A stretch of 64,000 nt of DNA from Bacteroidales bacterium (GTDB lineage: Bacteria > Bacteroidota > Bacteroidia > Bacteroidales > UBA932), in assembly GCA_017399905.1 (NCBI GenBank), contig JAFQAR010000020.1, positions 1 to 64,000 of the forward strand. The letters are read 5' to 3'. This document shows, piece by piece, positions 52,077 through 61,488 of the stretch (positions are counted from its first letter, which is position 1; every line of letters starts with the position of its first letter). The position numbers were made by a program, and so were the translations under genes. Below the pieces are notes generated by a model, which was not told the origin of the DNA, did no database searches, and saw nothing but the letters and a program-made list of their open reading frames with translations.

Positions 52077-53414
52077 TTATCTTAACAGTCTTGCGATGTC
52101 GTTGCCGAATGCAAGGAACATGAGTCCGAAGATCAGAATCATTCCTATTATCTGCATTATCGCAAGGAAGGTGTCGCTCGGCTTCCTTCCGGTCACCATC
52201 TCGTAGAGTGTGAAGGCTATATGACCGCCGTCCAGGGCCGGAATCGGTATAAGGTTCATCACTCCGAGTATGATGGAAAGCATCGCCACTATGTTCATGA
52301 AGCTGTACCAGTCCCATGTCGGAGGCATTATCTCTCCGATTGCGATGAAGCTGCCGACAGACTTGTAGGCTTCCGTTCTCGGCGTGAAGACAAGCTTCAG
52401 GTCCTTGATGTAGCCTCCGATGGAAGAGAATGTCTTGGCGAATCCGGCCGGAATGGCTGACAGAAGGCTGTATTCCTTGGTCACGATCTCCGGCTGGGTG
52501 AGATAGACGCCCATCATTCCGGTAGTGTCTATCTGAAGCCCCATGTTCAGGGTGTCGGCTCCTCTGAGCACCTGTGTGCTGACGTTCTGTCCTGCAAGTT
52601 CCGCCATCAGGGGCCATGCGTCCTGCACGAATTCGACATGATTGCCGTTTATGGCGATGATGCGGTCACCTTCGACGAGGTCCGCACCGATGTTTACCGA
52701 ATTTTCCGCTATTCCATTTATTGTGAACGGACGTGCAAGGTCGAACATTCCCGGAGTGTTGAGCACGTCGCCGATACGGTTGTGGTCGATGTAGATGTCC
52801 AGCGTGTCGCCGTTCCTCAGTACGGTGGCCTTGCTGGCCGTGTTCCTTGCCATGTCTGCCTGGAGCATGAAGAAATTCTCCGGTATATAGTCGTCGAAGC
52901 TTATGATGTGGTCTCCGTTGCGGAATCCCATGTCATGGGCAAGTTCGTTGACGTATATGCTGCTGCCTTCGTTCCTTACGTAGCTTTCGCCCCATCCGGC
53001 CAGGAGGACAATATACATAAGGATGGCGAAGATGAAATTGAAAAGGACTCCGCCTGCCATCACCAGAAGCCTCTGCCATGCCGGCTTAGTCCTGAATTCC
53101 CAAGGTTTCGGCTCTGTCTTCAGATAGCCGGTGTCCATGGATTCGTCTATCATTCCGGATATCTTGCAGTATCCTCCGAGAGGAAGCCAGCCTATTCCGT
53201 ATTCGGTCTCCCATTCCTTTGCCTTGGGGAAAAGCCTGGTGAACCATCCGCTTCTGGTGCTGAAAAGCCTGATGCCGCGCGCGTCGAAGAACAGGAAGAA
53301 CTTCTCCACCCTGATTCCGAACATCTTCGAGAAGGTGAAGTGTCCGAGCTCATGGACAAATATGAGCAGCCCCATGGCTATCAGAAGCTGCAGGATTTTT
53401 ATGATAACTGTCAT
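52077..53414 (-). CDS. rseP: Site-2 membrane protease RseP
   Basis: Intramembrane zinc protease (M50, RIP metalloprotease) that cleaves membrane anti-sigma factors and signal-peptide remnants. The zinc site HELGH is at His21-His25 in the first membrane helix. One or two PDZ-like parts follow (FRNGDHIISFDDYIPENF; VEGDRIIAINGN), and the second metal motif NLIPIPALDGGHI lies in a late helix. Length 445. It lies between dxr and DUF4837. Confidence 0.95.
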   Translation of the reverse strand: MTVIIKILQLLIAMGLLIFVHELGHFTFSKMFGIRVEKFFLFFDARGIRLFSTRSGWFTRLFPKAKEWETEYGIGWLPLGGYCKISGMIDESMDTGYLKTEPKPWEFRTKPAWQRLLVMAGGVLFNFIFAILMYIVLLAGWGESYVRNEGSSIYVNELAHDMGFRNGDHIISFDDYIPENFFMLQADMARNTASKATVLRNGDTLDIYIDHNRIGDVLNTPGMFDLARPFTINGIAENSVNIGADLVEGDRIIAINGNHVEFVQDAWPLMAELAGQNVSTQVLRGADTLNMGLQIDTTGMMGVYLTQPEIVTKEYSLLSAIPAGFAKTFSSIGGYIKDLKLVFTPRTEAYKSVGSFIAIGEIMPPTWDWYSFMNIVAMLSIILGVMNLIPIPALDGGHIAFTLYEMVTGRKPSDTFLAIMQIIGMILIFGLMFLAFGNDIARLLR

Positions 53415-53423
53415 TTCGTTCTT

Positions 53424-54602
53424 TTAGAATGATTTTCTTCCGGCAATCCTGTCGATCAGCCCGTTCGCCCTGATGAGGGATTCTTCGTTGGTCCGGAATA
53501 TGGTCTCAAGGTCCGGATCCGCTACAAAATCCGCACCAGCCATGGTCTCATGCACCACATCCGTAATGTCGTAGAATCCTATCCTTTCCTGAAGGAAGGC
53601 TGCGACGGCCGCTTCGTTTGCCGCATTCATTATGCAGGCCATGTTTCCGCCCTTTTCCAAAGATTCGTAAGCGAGGCCGAGTGCGGGGAACTTTTCCTGG
53701 TCAGGGGCGAAGAAGGACATCTTTCCGAGTTTCGCAAAATTGAGCTTCCTGTTGTCAAGCGGAAGCCTGTGCGGATAGCTGAACGCAAACTGGATGGCCT
53801 CCCGCATGTCCGGATGTCCCATCTGGGCTATCACCGAGCCGTCTGCATATTCTATCATGGAATGGATTATCGATTCAGGATGGATGACGACCTGGATCCT
53901 GTCGCCCGGAGTCCCGAAAAGCCAGCGGGCCTCGATGATCTCAAGTCCCTTGTTCATCATTGTCGCTGAATCGATGGTGATCTTGCTTCCCATGCTCCAG
54001 TTCGGATGGTTCAGGGCCTGTTCGCGTGTCGCTGCGGCGATCTGCTCTTTCGTCCAGGTGCGGAACGGACCGCCTGAAGCGGTCAGATGTATCTTCTCGA
54101 TGTCAGCTCCCGCAGAGCCCATGAGGCACTGGAATATCGCCGAGTGCTCCGAGTCGACGGGAAGGATGCGTGAGCCGTGTCTTGCTGCAAGGTCCATCAC
54201 GATCTTGCCTGCCGCGACGAGGGTTTCCTTGTTGGCGAGCGCTATGGTCTTTCCTGCCTTTACCGCGGCGACGGTCGATGAAAGCCCGCTGAAGCCTACC
54301 ATAGAAGTGAGTACTATGTCTATGTTGTCGCCTGTCACAAGGTCGCAGACAGACTGCATGCCGGCAAAAACCTTGATGAAATGCGGATCCAAGGCATCAC
54401 GCACTTCGCCGTATCTGTCTTCGTTGCAGATGACAACCGCATTGGCGTCGAATTCGATCGCCTGCCGTATGAGCAGGTCCGTGCTGTTGTTCGCTGTGAG
54501 CAGCTCAACCTCGAACAGATCCCTGTGCTGCCTGATGACGTCAAGAGCCTGCCTTCCGATCGAACCTGTTGACCCGAGTATGGCTATTCTTCTTTTTTCC
54601 AT
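53424..54602 (-). CDS. dxr: 1-deoxy-D-xylulose-5-phosphate reductoisomerase
   Basis: Makes 2-C-methyl-D-erythritol 4-phosphate in the MEP isoprenoid pathway. The N-terminal NADPH motif is ILGSTGSIGRQALDVI. The metal-binding segment is PVDSEHSAIFQCL and the active-site loop ASGGPFRTW. Length 392. The dxr-rseP adjacency is also seen in many other bacteria. Confidence 0.97.
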   Translation of the reverse strand: MEKRRIAILGSTGSIGRQALDVIRQHRDLFEVELLTANNSTDLLIRQAIEFDANAVVICNEDRYGEVRDALDPHFIKVFAGMQSVCDLVTGDNIDIVLTSMVGFSGLSSTVAAVKAGKTIALANKETLVAAGKIVMDLAARHGSRILPVDSEHSAIFQCLMGSAGADIEKIHLTASGGPFRTWTKEQIAAATREQALNHPNWSMGSKITIDSATMMNKGLEIIEARWLFGTPGDRIQVVIHPESIIHSMIEYADGSVIAQMGHPDMREAIQFAFSYPHRLPLDNRKLNFAKLGKMSFFAPDQEKFPALGLAYESLEKGGNMACIMNAANEAAVAAFLQERIGFYDITDVVHETMAGADFVADPDLETIFRTNEESLIRANGLIDRIAGRKSF

Positions 54603-54616
54603 TCTTTCAGACTTGC

Positions 54617-55468
54617 CTAAAAGTTAATGTATCGTGCGGGATCCACGGTCTCGCCCTTGTACCAGAGCTCGAAGTGGAGGTGGTCGCCGGTGGTAAGCTC
54701 TCCCGAGTTGCCTACAAGGGCTATCGGTGCGCCTGCCGTCACCTTGTCTCCTACCTTCTTCAGAAGCTTCTCGTTATGCTTGTATATCGAGACGATGTCA
54801 CCGTCGTGCTGTATCTGGATCGTGTGGCCAGAATCGTCGCTCCATCCGGCGAAAATGACCGTACCGTCAAGCGTCGCCTTGATCACCGAGCCTGCAGGTG
54901 CGGTAATGTCTACATAAGGATGGACGGCCGGATCGTAGCCTTGGGAAACGACTCCCTTGAGAGGCGTGAAGAAATGCATTCCTTCGATAGGGAGGTCCCT
55001 GCGCACTCCGTCGGACACTCCGAACTGTTCCTCATCCTTCACGTGCTGGCGCAGCAGCGAATCCTGCCTCTGGAGCTCTGCGACATCCACATCGCCTTCC
55101 TCTGCTTTCCTGTTTGCGTTTATGATGCTGTCGATCTTTATCGGTTCCTCACCCTCGACCACTCTTCTGAGATTCTCGGAATAGAGCTCCCATCTGTAGA
55201 TCACGCTCTCAAGCGAATCTATGGTGATCGCATTCTGGATCGCCGCTCTCTTCGACCTCGCGTCAGGGTATCCCGGAATGAATGTCCTGACCGGAGTGAA
55301 GGCTATTATCGAAAATATGGCGGCGGTCAGGACGACGATGAAACTGACGGTTGCAACGAAGAAGCTCGTTCTTGTGAAATGCAGTGTCAGCAGCTGTCTG
55401 TGGGTCTTGTCGTCCACTATCGCAAGCCTGAAGTTCTTGCTTCTCTTTTCTTTTGTCCTATTTGACAT
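54617..55468 (-). CDS. Membrane-anchored M23 metallopeptidase
   Basis: Predicted peptidoglycan endopeptidase or regulator. It has a basic cytoplasmic N-terminus (NRTKEKRSKNF), one membrane helix (about residues 38-60), a coiled-coil-like stretch with many Glu and Arg (about 85-150), then a LytM domain. Zinc ligands are present in HPYVDITAP and GDHLHFELW. Length 283. First gene of the minus-strand unit with dxr and rseP, divergent from ruvX. Confidence 0.88.
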   Translation of the reverse strand: MSNRTKEKRSKNFRLAIVDDKTHRQLLTLHFTRTSFFVATVSFIVVLTAAIFSIIAFTPVRTFIPGYPDARSKRAAIQNAITIDSLESVIYRWELYSENLRRVVEGEEPIKIDSIINANRKAEEGDVDVAELQRQDSLLRQHVKDEEQFGVSDGVRRDLPIEGMHFFTPLKGVVSQGYDPAVHPYVDITAPAGSVIKATLDGTVIFAGWSDDSGHTIQIQHDGDIVSIYKHNEKLLKKVGDKVTAGAPIALVGNSGELTTGDHLHFELWYKGETVDPARYINF

Positions 55469-55492
55469 AAATCAGTTTTATTAGTAACTTTG
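55461..55492 (+). promoter_or_regulatory. Promoter of ruvX
   Basis: TTTG (55461-55464), a 20-base spacer and TAACTTTG (55485-55492) fit the Bacteroidetes promoter. The -33 element lies within the start of the divergent M23 gene. Only seven bases separate the -7 element from the ruvX ATG, so the mRNA is probably leaderless or nearly so. Confidence 0.8.
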
Positions 55493-55499
55493 CACCCAA

Positions 55500-55913
55500 A
55501 TGGACAGAATTGTAGGCATAGATTACGGTAGGAAACGTGTGGGTGTCGCGGTAAGCGATCCGCTCGGAATCTTTGCGTCTGCACTTGATACGGTACATTC
55601 TGCAAAGATAATAGATTATCTTAAAAAATATGCTGAAAATGAGAATGTAGTACGGTTTGTGGTCGGGTATCCGATCAATATGAACGGTGCTCCGTCGGAG
55701 GCGGCCAAGGATATAGACATATTCCTGAAACATCTTGCGAAAGCCTTTCCGGACACGCCTGTGACCTTGGAGGATGAGCGCTTCACGTCTGTGCTGGCAC
55801 ATCGCGCCATGATCGACGGCGGCATGAAGAAGCAGGACAGGATGAAGAAGGAGTCTGTCGACAAGATAAGCGCGGCGATCATCCTTCAGAGCTATATGGA
55901 CCGTATGAAGTGA
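55500..55913 (+). CDS. ruvX: Putative Holliday junction resolvase RuvX (YqgF)
   Basis: RNase H-fold nuclease of the YqgF/RuvX family, implicated in pre-16S rRNA processing and recombination. Motifs: IVGIDYGRKRVGVAVSD with the first acidic residue, VVGYPINMNG, and LEDERFTSVLA. Length 137. It starts a plus-strand run ruvX-def-phosphomutase-M23. Confidence 0.94.
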   Translation: MDRIVGIDYGRKRVGVAVSDPLGIFASALDTVHSAKIIDYLKKYAENENVVRFVVGYPINMNGAPSEAAKDIDIFLKHLAKAFPDTPVTLEDERFTSVLAHRAMIDGGMKKQDRMKKESVDKISAAIILQSYMDRMK

Positions 55914-55956
55914 CCGTAATTCCGGCCGGCCGGAGTAAGTGGAGAAATAGAAGAAT

Positions 55957-56508
55957 ATGATACTACCTATATATTTATACGGATCGGAGGTTCTCCGCAG
56001 AGAGAATACCGACATGGACATCAACGACAAGGACGGCATAGCGAAGCTTGTCGCCGACATGCGTGACACACTTCAGGTCGCTGACGGATGCGGTCTTGCA
56101 GCCCCTCAGGTGGGCATCAACAAGCGCGTCGTCATCGTCGACGGAAGGGAACTCACGGATACATACGATTACCTCAAGGATTTCCATAGGGTGATGATCA
56201 ATCCTGTAGTTCTTGAGGAAAGCGAGGAAACATGCGAATTCTCGGAAGGCTGTCTCAGCGTGCCGGGCATCTATGCGGAAGTGACACGTCCTTCAAGGAT
56301 AAAGGTCGAGTACTACAACGAGAAGCTCGAGAAGGTGGTCGAGGAGTTCGACCGTTTCGCCTGCCGCATGGTCCAGCATGAGCTGTCCCATCTGGAAGGC
56401 AACCTTTTTGTAGATAATGTTTCGCCTATCAGAAGGAAGATGATAGCCCGCAAGCTGCAGGCCATATCGAAAGGAACGGTACAGACCCGTTACAAATCCA
56501 AGAGATAA
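55957..56508 (+). CDS. def: Peptide deformylase
   Basis: Removes the formyl group from the N-terminal methionine of new proteins. The three motifs are present: GCGLAAPQVG, EGCLSVPG with metal ligand Cys99, and QHELSH with His141, Glu142 and His145. Length 183. It lies 43 bases after ruvX. Confidence 0.97.
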   Translation: MILPIYLYGSEVLRRENTDMDINDKDGIAKLVADMRDTLQVADGCGLAAPQVGINKRVVIVDGRELTDTYDYLKDFHRVMINPVVLEESEETCEFSEGCLSVPGIYAEVTRPSRIKVEYYNEKLEKVVEEFDRFACRMVQHELSHLEGNLFVDNVSPIRRKMIARKLQAISKGTVQTRYKSKR

Positions 56509-56546
56509 GGCGGCATACGTACTTGTCGAAATAAAGAAACGTAATT

Positions 56547-57902
56547 ATGGGAGCATTTCACGCATACGACATCAGAGGAATCTACAATGTGGATTTCGAT
56601 AAGGACATAGCTTACAAGGTAGGCTATTTCATTCCTGAACTTCTTTCGGCGGACAAGGTCCTCGTGGGAAGGGACGCGCGCGTTTCTTCTCCGGAGATCC
56701 ATGAATATCTGCTCAAGGGCCTCACCGATGCCGGCGCTGATGTGTACGATATAGGCCTCAGCACCACTCCGATGGTCTACTTCGGCACTGCGAACTACGG
56801 GTTCAAGGCGTCCGTGCAGATCACCGCTTCGCACAACCCGGCCGAGTACAACGGCATGAAGGTTTCCCGTGAGAATGCTCTTCCTGTCGGACTTGACACC
56901 GGCCTCGGACAGATTCAGGAATGGATCGTAAGCGGAAGGGAATGTGTACCCGCACCGGTAAAGGGAACGGTACACCCTATGGACATAAAGGCGGACTATC
57001 TTGCCTTCCTTCTGAAATACAAGGAGGACTGGTCCGGCCTGAAGGTGGCTATGGACGTGTCCAACGGAATGGCCTCCCTCTTTGTCCGTGACATATTCGG
57101 CGACGCTCCTGCATACATATATGAAGAGATGGACGGAAGCTTCCCTAACCATGAGCCTAATCCTCTCGTTCAGAAGAACGTCGAGGATCTCAAGAAGCTC
57201 GTCAGCAGAACGGGAGCGGACATCGGAGTCATCTTCGACGGTGATGCGGACCGCGTGATGTTCGTGGATGAGAACGCGCGCTTCATCTCTCCTGACCTGA
57301 TGATCGCCGTCCTCGGCCATTATTTCCTTGAGGAAAGGGGAGAAAAGGGCTACATCCATCAGGACATCAGGAGCTCGAAGGCTGTGGGAGAATATCTTGC
57401 GCCGATGGGAGGTGTCATGAACACATGGTGCGTCGGTCGTGCATATGCTGCCCTGAAGCTCCGTGAGATCGACGGAGTCTATGGTGGAGAGCTTGCGGGA
57501 CATTACTATTTCCGCGACTTCTTCTATTCGGACAGCGGACTTCTTGCAGCTATCCTCATTCTCAATGTGGTGGCCAGGATGAAGAAGGAGGGCGTGACCC
57601 TCAGCCAGCTCATCTCGAAGATCGAGAAATACCGCAACTCTGGAGAGATAAACTTCCGTCTCGAAGACAAGAAGGGCGCAATGGATGCCGTGCGTGACCA
57701 TTTCATGAATTCGGAAAAGTCTACCGCATACATGGATTTCGACGGATATCGTGTGGAATTCCCCGAGTGGTGGTTCAACATCAGGCCGTCAAATACCGAA
57801 CCTTATCTCCGCTTCCTGTGTGAGGCAACTTCACAGGAGCTTCTGGATGAGAAGGTAGCAACGGTAAGAAAGATTCTTACAGAACAGTTTGGAGCAAGAT
57901 AA
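56547..57902 (+). CDS. Phosphomannomutase/phosphoglucomutase family enzyme
   Basis: Alpha-D-phosphohexomutase. Domain 1 holds the phosphoserine loop TASHNP (Ser95), domain 2 the metal loop DGDADR, domain 3 the sugar loop GGELAGHYYF, and domain 4 the phosphate-binding RPSNTEPYLR. The GELAGH form is typical of PMM/PGM enzymes rather than GlmM, so it probably supplies mannose-1-phosphate or glucose-1-phosphate for envelope sugars. Length 451. Its stop overlaps the next ATG by one base. Confidence 0.92.
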   Translation: MGAFHAYDIRGIYNVDFDKDIAYKVGYFIPELLSADKVLVGRDARVSSPEIHEYLLKGLTDAGADVYDIGLSTTPMVYFGTANYGFKASVQITASHNPAEYNGMKVSRENALPVGLDTGLGQIQEWIVSGRECVPAPVKGTVHPMDIKADYLAFLLKYKEDWSGLKVAMDVSNGMASLFVRDIFGDAPAYIYEEMDGSFPNHEPNPLVQKNVEDLKKLVSRTGADIGVIFDGDADRVMFVDENARFISPDLMIAVLGHYFLEERGEKGYIHQDIRSSKAVGEYLAPMGGVMNTWCVGRAYAALKLREIDGVYGGELAGHYYFRDFFYSDSGLLAAILILNVVARMKKEGVTLSQLISKIEKYRNSGEINFRLEDKKGAMDAVRDHFMNSEKSTAYMDFDGYRVEFPEWWFNIRPSNTEPYLRFLCEATSQELLDEKVATVRKILTEQFGAR

Positions 57903-58939
57903 TGGTAAGGAAAACAATAAGAAACATATTCACATACATGCTTGTCTGTACGTCTGCAGTGCTTTCGTCAGACAAGCTTTCTGCGGTAAATCCGGTAAGG
58001 ATAGATACCGTCAGGACCCATCTTGTAATACCGCGTCCGGCGCTCGAGTCGCTCCCGTCGCTGATGACCTCACCTACCGACCCTATTGACACCCTTGATA
58101 CCGTCAATGAACATATCAAGGTGATCCTCTTCGGTGACAATACGTGGAAATATTACAAGACTCCTGAATACCAGAAGGTTACAGGTGTCTTTGATGAACA
58201 TTGGTCTCATGACGGCACCAATCCGTACGGCATAGCCCAGGCTGACCTTCCGGATGCCTGGTCGATATGGCTTGTGGACAGCCTCGACCAGTATCACTGC
58301 CCTTTTCAGGGAGAAGTTTATTACAGAGGCAAGTTCGGAGTCCGCAGGGGACGCCGTCATCAGGGAGTCGACCTTCCTTTGAAGACGGGAGACCCGGTAT
58401 ATGCCACGTTCACGGGAAAGGTCCGCATATCCAAGTATTGGGGAGCCTTCGGCAATCTCGTGGTCATCAGGCATGAAAACGGCCTTGAGACTTTCTACGC
58501 CCACCTTTCCAAGAGATTTGTGGAGGTCGGGGATTGGGTGAATGCAGGCGACGTGATAGGCCTCGGCGGTTCTACCGGCCGTTCTACCGGTCCGCATCTC
58601 CATTTCGAGACCAGGTACAAGGGCTTTGCCTTCGACCCTCAGTGGCTCATCGACTTCAAGACAGGCGAGTTGCGTCACCGCCTTTTCGTCCTCAAGAAGA
58701 AGTACTTCAACATCTACAGCAACTATGAGCAGGATTTTGAAGACGAGATGAAGAATGACGAGGAGGACAAGGCTGAAGATGCGGAAAAGGCTGCGATGAA
58801 GTATTATGTGATACGTTCAGGAGACACCTTGAGCAAGATCGCCCGCAATCACGGTACGACAATCAACGCGCTGTGCCGCCTTAACGGCATCAGTACGACA
58901 ACGACATTGAAGATAGGACGCAGGATAAGGGTGAGATGA
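57902..58939 (+). CDS. M23 metallopeptidase with C-terminal LysM domain
   Basis: Exported peptidoglycan endopeptidase. Signal-like N-terminus, then a LytM domain with ligands in HQGVDLPLKTG and GPHLHFETR. An acidic linker (EDEMKNDEEDKAEDAEKAA) leads to a LysM domain that binds glycan (YVIRSGDTLSKIARNHGTT to the end). Length 345. It is coupled to the phosphomutase by a TAATG overlap. It has the standard HLHF motif, unlike the M23 protein at 20696-21964. Confidence 0.92.
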   Translation: MVRKTIRNIFTYMLVCTSAVLSSDKLSAVNPVRIDTVRTHLVIPRPALESLPSLMTSPTDPIDTLDTVNEHIKVILFGDNTWKYYKTPEYQKVTGVFDEHWSHDGTNPYGIAQADLPDAWSIWLVDSLDQYHCPFQGEVYYRGKFGVRRGRRHQGVDLPLKTGDPVYATFTGKVRISKYWGAFGNLVVIRHENGLETFYAHLSKRFVEVGDWVNAGDVIGLGGSTGRSTGPHLHFETRYKGFAFDPQWLIDFKTGELRHRLFVLKKKYFNIYSNYEQDFEDEMKNDEEDKAEDAEKAAMKYYVIRSGDTLSKIARNHGTTINALCRLNGISTTTTLKIGRRIRVR

Positions 58940-58946
58940 CGCCCTT

Positions 58947-60302
58947 CTAATCAAGTCTCTGGCACAGAAGGGTCGCTGATGTCGCTGAAACGACCTTGAC
59001 CATGCAGTAGTCGCCGGCCTTCTCGCCGCGGCTCGGGAATACGCACATCTTGTTGCTGCTTGCCCTTCCGCAGAGTTCGTCCGGGTTCTTCTTTGACGGA
59101 CCTTCCACCAGGACCTTCAGGACTTTTCCGATCTCCTTTTCATTGCTCTTGAGGCTCATGCGGCCCTGGAGGGCGATGATTTCATTGAGCCTTTCCGTCT
59201 TGAGGGAGTACGGTATGTCGTCAGGATACTTTCTTGACGCCAGCGTTCCGGGACGTTCCGAATAAGCGAACATGAAGGCTGAATCGAACACGACCTGCTC
59301 CATGAGGGAAAGGGTGTCCTTGTGGTCCTGTTCGGTTTCCCCGCTGAAGCCCGCGATCACGTCAGTGGTGATGCCGCAGTCCGGGATCACGCTTCTGATC
59401 TTGGCAACTCTTTCAAGATACCATTCGCGGTTGTACTTCCTCCTCATCTTCTCAAGCATGATGCTGCTTCCCGACTGTACCGGAAGATGGATGTGCTTGC
59501 AGATGTTCTCGTACATCGCCATTGTGTAGATGACCTCGTTGCTGATGTCCTTCGGATGCGAGGTCGAGAATCTGACCCTGAGTTCAGGGCTGATCTTCGC
59601 CACCATCTCGAGGAGCTGGGCGAAATTCACGTTCCTGTCGGCATCTTCCTTGTCTTTCCAATAATAGGAATCCACGTTCTGTCCGAGCAGGGTGACTTCC
59701 TTATAGCCGTTTTCAAAGAGGATTTCCGCTTCACGTACGATCGTGTGCGGGTCGCGACTTCTTTCGGCTCCGCGTGTGTAAGGCACGACGCAGTATGAGC
59801 ATACGTTGTTGCATCCTCGCATTATCGATATGAAGGCCGACACTCCGTTCCTGTCCAGCCTGACCGGAGATATGTCCGCATAGGTCTCTTCGTGTGACAG
59901 CAGGACGTTGATCTGAGGCGATGACGGCGTGACTGCCTGAAGCAGCTGCGGTAGGCTCCTGAAGGAGTCCGGTCCCGCCACAAGGTCCACGCTTTCGAGG
60001 AGCTTGTCCTTGAGGCGCTCGGCCATGCAGCCTACGATTCCGATGACCACATCGTCTCTCTTGCGCTTCTGAAGCTTGAACTGGTCGATCCTGCCCCATA
60101 TCCTCTGCTCGGCGTTGTCACGGATCGAGCAGGTGTTGGCCAGGATGACGTTAGCCTCTTCGATGTCTTCGGTCAATGCATAACCTGCATCCTGAAGAAT
60201 CGAAAGGATCACTTCGCTGTCGTTTACATTCATCTGGCAGCCGTATGTCTCTATATATACCTTCGGTCTTGAAGGGTCTGTAATTGGTCTGATGTCACGC
60301 AT
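58947..60302 (-). CDS. miaB: tRNA-2-methylthio-N6-dimethylallyladenosine synthase
   Basis: Radical-SAM methylthiotransferase that modifies A37 of tRNAs. The N-terminal UPF0004 domain starts with ETYGCQMNVNDSE and has two further Fe-S cysteines (NTCSIRDNAE; GIVGCMAE). The radical-SAM site is RGCNNVCSYCVVPYTRG, and a TRAM domain closes the protein. Length 451. It is convergent with the LysM peptidase gene, with seven bases between them. Confidence 0.97.
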   Translation of the reverse strand: MRDIRPITDPSRPKVYIETYGCQMNVNDSEVILSILQDAGYALTEDIEEANVILANTCSIRDNAEQRIWGRIDQFKLQKRKRDDVVIGIVGCMAERLKDKLLESVDLVAGPDSFRSLPQLLQAVTPSSPQINVLLSHEETYADISPVRLDRNGVSAFISIMRGCNNVCSYCVVPYTRGAERSRDPHTIVREAEILFENGYKEVTLLGQNVDSYYWKDKEDADRNVNFAQLLEMVAKISPELRVRFSTSHPKDISNEVIYTMAMYENICKHIHLPVQSGSSIMLEKMRRKYNREWYLERVAKIRSVIPDCGITTDVIAGFSGETEQDHKDTLSLMEQVVFDSAFMFAYSERPGTLASRKYPDDIPYSLKTERLNEIIALQGRMSLKSNEKEIGKVLKVLVEGPSKKNPDELCGRASSNKMCVFPSRGEKAGDYCMVKVVSATSATLLCQRLD

Positions 60303-60331
60303 GCTTGATTCACGGTTTGTCTACAAGGATA

Positions 60332-60339
60332 CAAAGATA
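60332..60339 (-). promoter_or_regulatory. -7 promoter element of miaB
   Basis: The minus strand reads TATCTTTG, a perfect TAnnTTTG, 29 bases before the ATG at 60302. No TTTG at -33. Confidence 0.6.
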
Positions 60340-60360
60340 GGATTTTTCGACGAATATCGT

Positions 60361-60368
60361 TATCTTTG
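60361..60368 (+). promoter_or_regulatory. -7 promoter element of the lipoprotein-SPOR-rpoN group
   Basis: TATCTTTG, a perfect TAnnTTTG, 16 bases before the ATG at 60385. It is back to back with the miaB element. Confidence 0.6.
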
Positions 60369-60384
60369 CGAAGATGTAAAATGA

Positions 60385-60879
60385 ATGAAAGTGAAGAATC
60401 GTACCCATAAACTGCTGATGGTCATACTTGTGATGATTTCCTTTGCCGTGAGCGGCTGCCGCAAGGTAAAGGACATAAGCGTCACTTCTGTAGAGCTGGA
60501 AGCCGTCTCTCCCCAGGGCTTCAAGGGCCTTAACGTCTATGTGGCCGTCGGCATTGACAATCCTGCCTTCCAGATAGGTCTGGAAGATATTCAGGGCACT
60601 TTGAAATATTCTGGCAAGATTATTGGTAGACTGGCCATGGACCCGTTCATCGTACAGGCCAGATCGGCTGAAATCTACCACCTCAGAGGTCTTGTGACCC
60701 TTGGAGAAGAGGCTACTCTTCGGGATCTGATGATGCTCATGGATGCGGCCAGGCTCAATGAATGTATGGTAGATGTCTCGCTCAAGGCAAGGCTCAAGAA
60801 CGGGGTTGCTGCTCCTATAAATGTAAAGGATATACCTTTGAAGAAACTTTTGGATAGTACTGGAAATGAACAGAAATAA
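60385..60879 (+). CDS. Lipoprotein with LEA-type-2-like fold (putative)
   Basis: A 164-residue lipoprotein (signal ending SFAVSGC). The sequence (VTSVELEAVSPQGFKGLNVY, GIDNPAFQIGLEDI, then a repeated strand pattern) resembles small LEA14-like/WHy domain proteins, beta-sandwiches with no known enzyme activity. The assignment is tentative. It overlaps the next gene by 14 bases and precedes rpoN. Confidence 0.7.
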   Translation: MKVKNRTHKLLMVILVMISFAVSGCRKVKDISVTSVELEAVSPQGFKGLNVYVAVGIDNPAFQIGLEDIQGTLKYSGKIIGRLAMDPFIVQARSAEIYHLRGLVTLGEEATLRDLMMLMDAARLNECMVDVSLKARLKNGVAAPINVKDIPLKKLLDSTGNEQK

Positions 60880-61471
60880 TTTTATCACCCTCATCATGGT
60901 CTCTGTCGCTGCATGTCTTTCCTTGCAGCATGTCTCCGCTCAGGAGAGGATATTCGTGCCTGAAGGCTATGTCGCTGTTGATTCTGTTGTATACAGGCCC
61001 GCACATGCGGTGGATACGACCCTCGCCGGAAAGGATGTCTTCCATCTTCTGGATGCCAGGACGGTTCCGGGAAAGGCGAAGGTCAATGTGAACCAGACGG
61101 CTGCCGTGGCGGCATCGGTGCGCAGGCAGGTCGCTACCAACGGCGAAAGGACGATAGGCGGCTACCGCGTGAGGATATTCTTTGACAACAAGCAGACTGC
61201 GCGTGCGGAATCGGAAGAGACTCTCAAGAAGTTCGAACGTCTTTATCATGATGTGGTGGCTTACCGCACATATGCCAACCCTTATTTCAAGGTGACGGTA
61301 GGAGACTTCAGGACAAAGTCGGAGGCTGTCATGCTTCTTGAAAGGATCAGACACGAGTTCCCCGGAGCATTTGTTGTCAAGGAAAACATCTCTTTCCCTG
61401 TGGTGGACAAGAAGAATGCATATGTGGTCGACACCGTCAAGGTGCTCAGGCCCAAGGCTGTGACTTTATAG
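60866..61471 (+). CDS. Exported SPOR-like domain protein
   Basis: A 201-residue exported protein (signal ends QHVSAQ). The C-terminal half (GGYRVRIFFDNKQTARAES and FKVTVGDFRTKSEAVMLL) has the beta-alpha-beta pattern of SPOR domains, which bind denuded glycan strands at division sites. The start overlaps the preceding gene in another frame, indicating coupled translation. It is followed by rpoN after 17 bases. Confidence 0.8.
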   Translation: MNRNNFITLIMVSVAACLSLQHVSAQERIFVPEGYVAVDSVVYRPAHAVDTTLAGKDVFHLLDARTVPGKAKVNVNQTAAVAASVRRQVATNGERTIGGYRVRIFFDNKQTARAESEETLKKFERLYHDVVAYRTYANPYFKVTVGDFRTKSEAVMLLERIRHEFPGAFVVKENISFPVVDKKNAYVVDTVKVLRPKAVTL

Positions 61472-61488
61472 ACGAAATCAGTAGTGTT

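Noticed and set aside
56490..57701. 403-residue minus-strand open frame
   Set aside because: It overlaps the phosphomutase, whose four catalytic loops are intact on the other strand.
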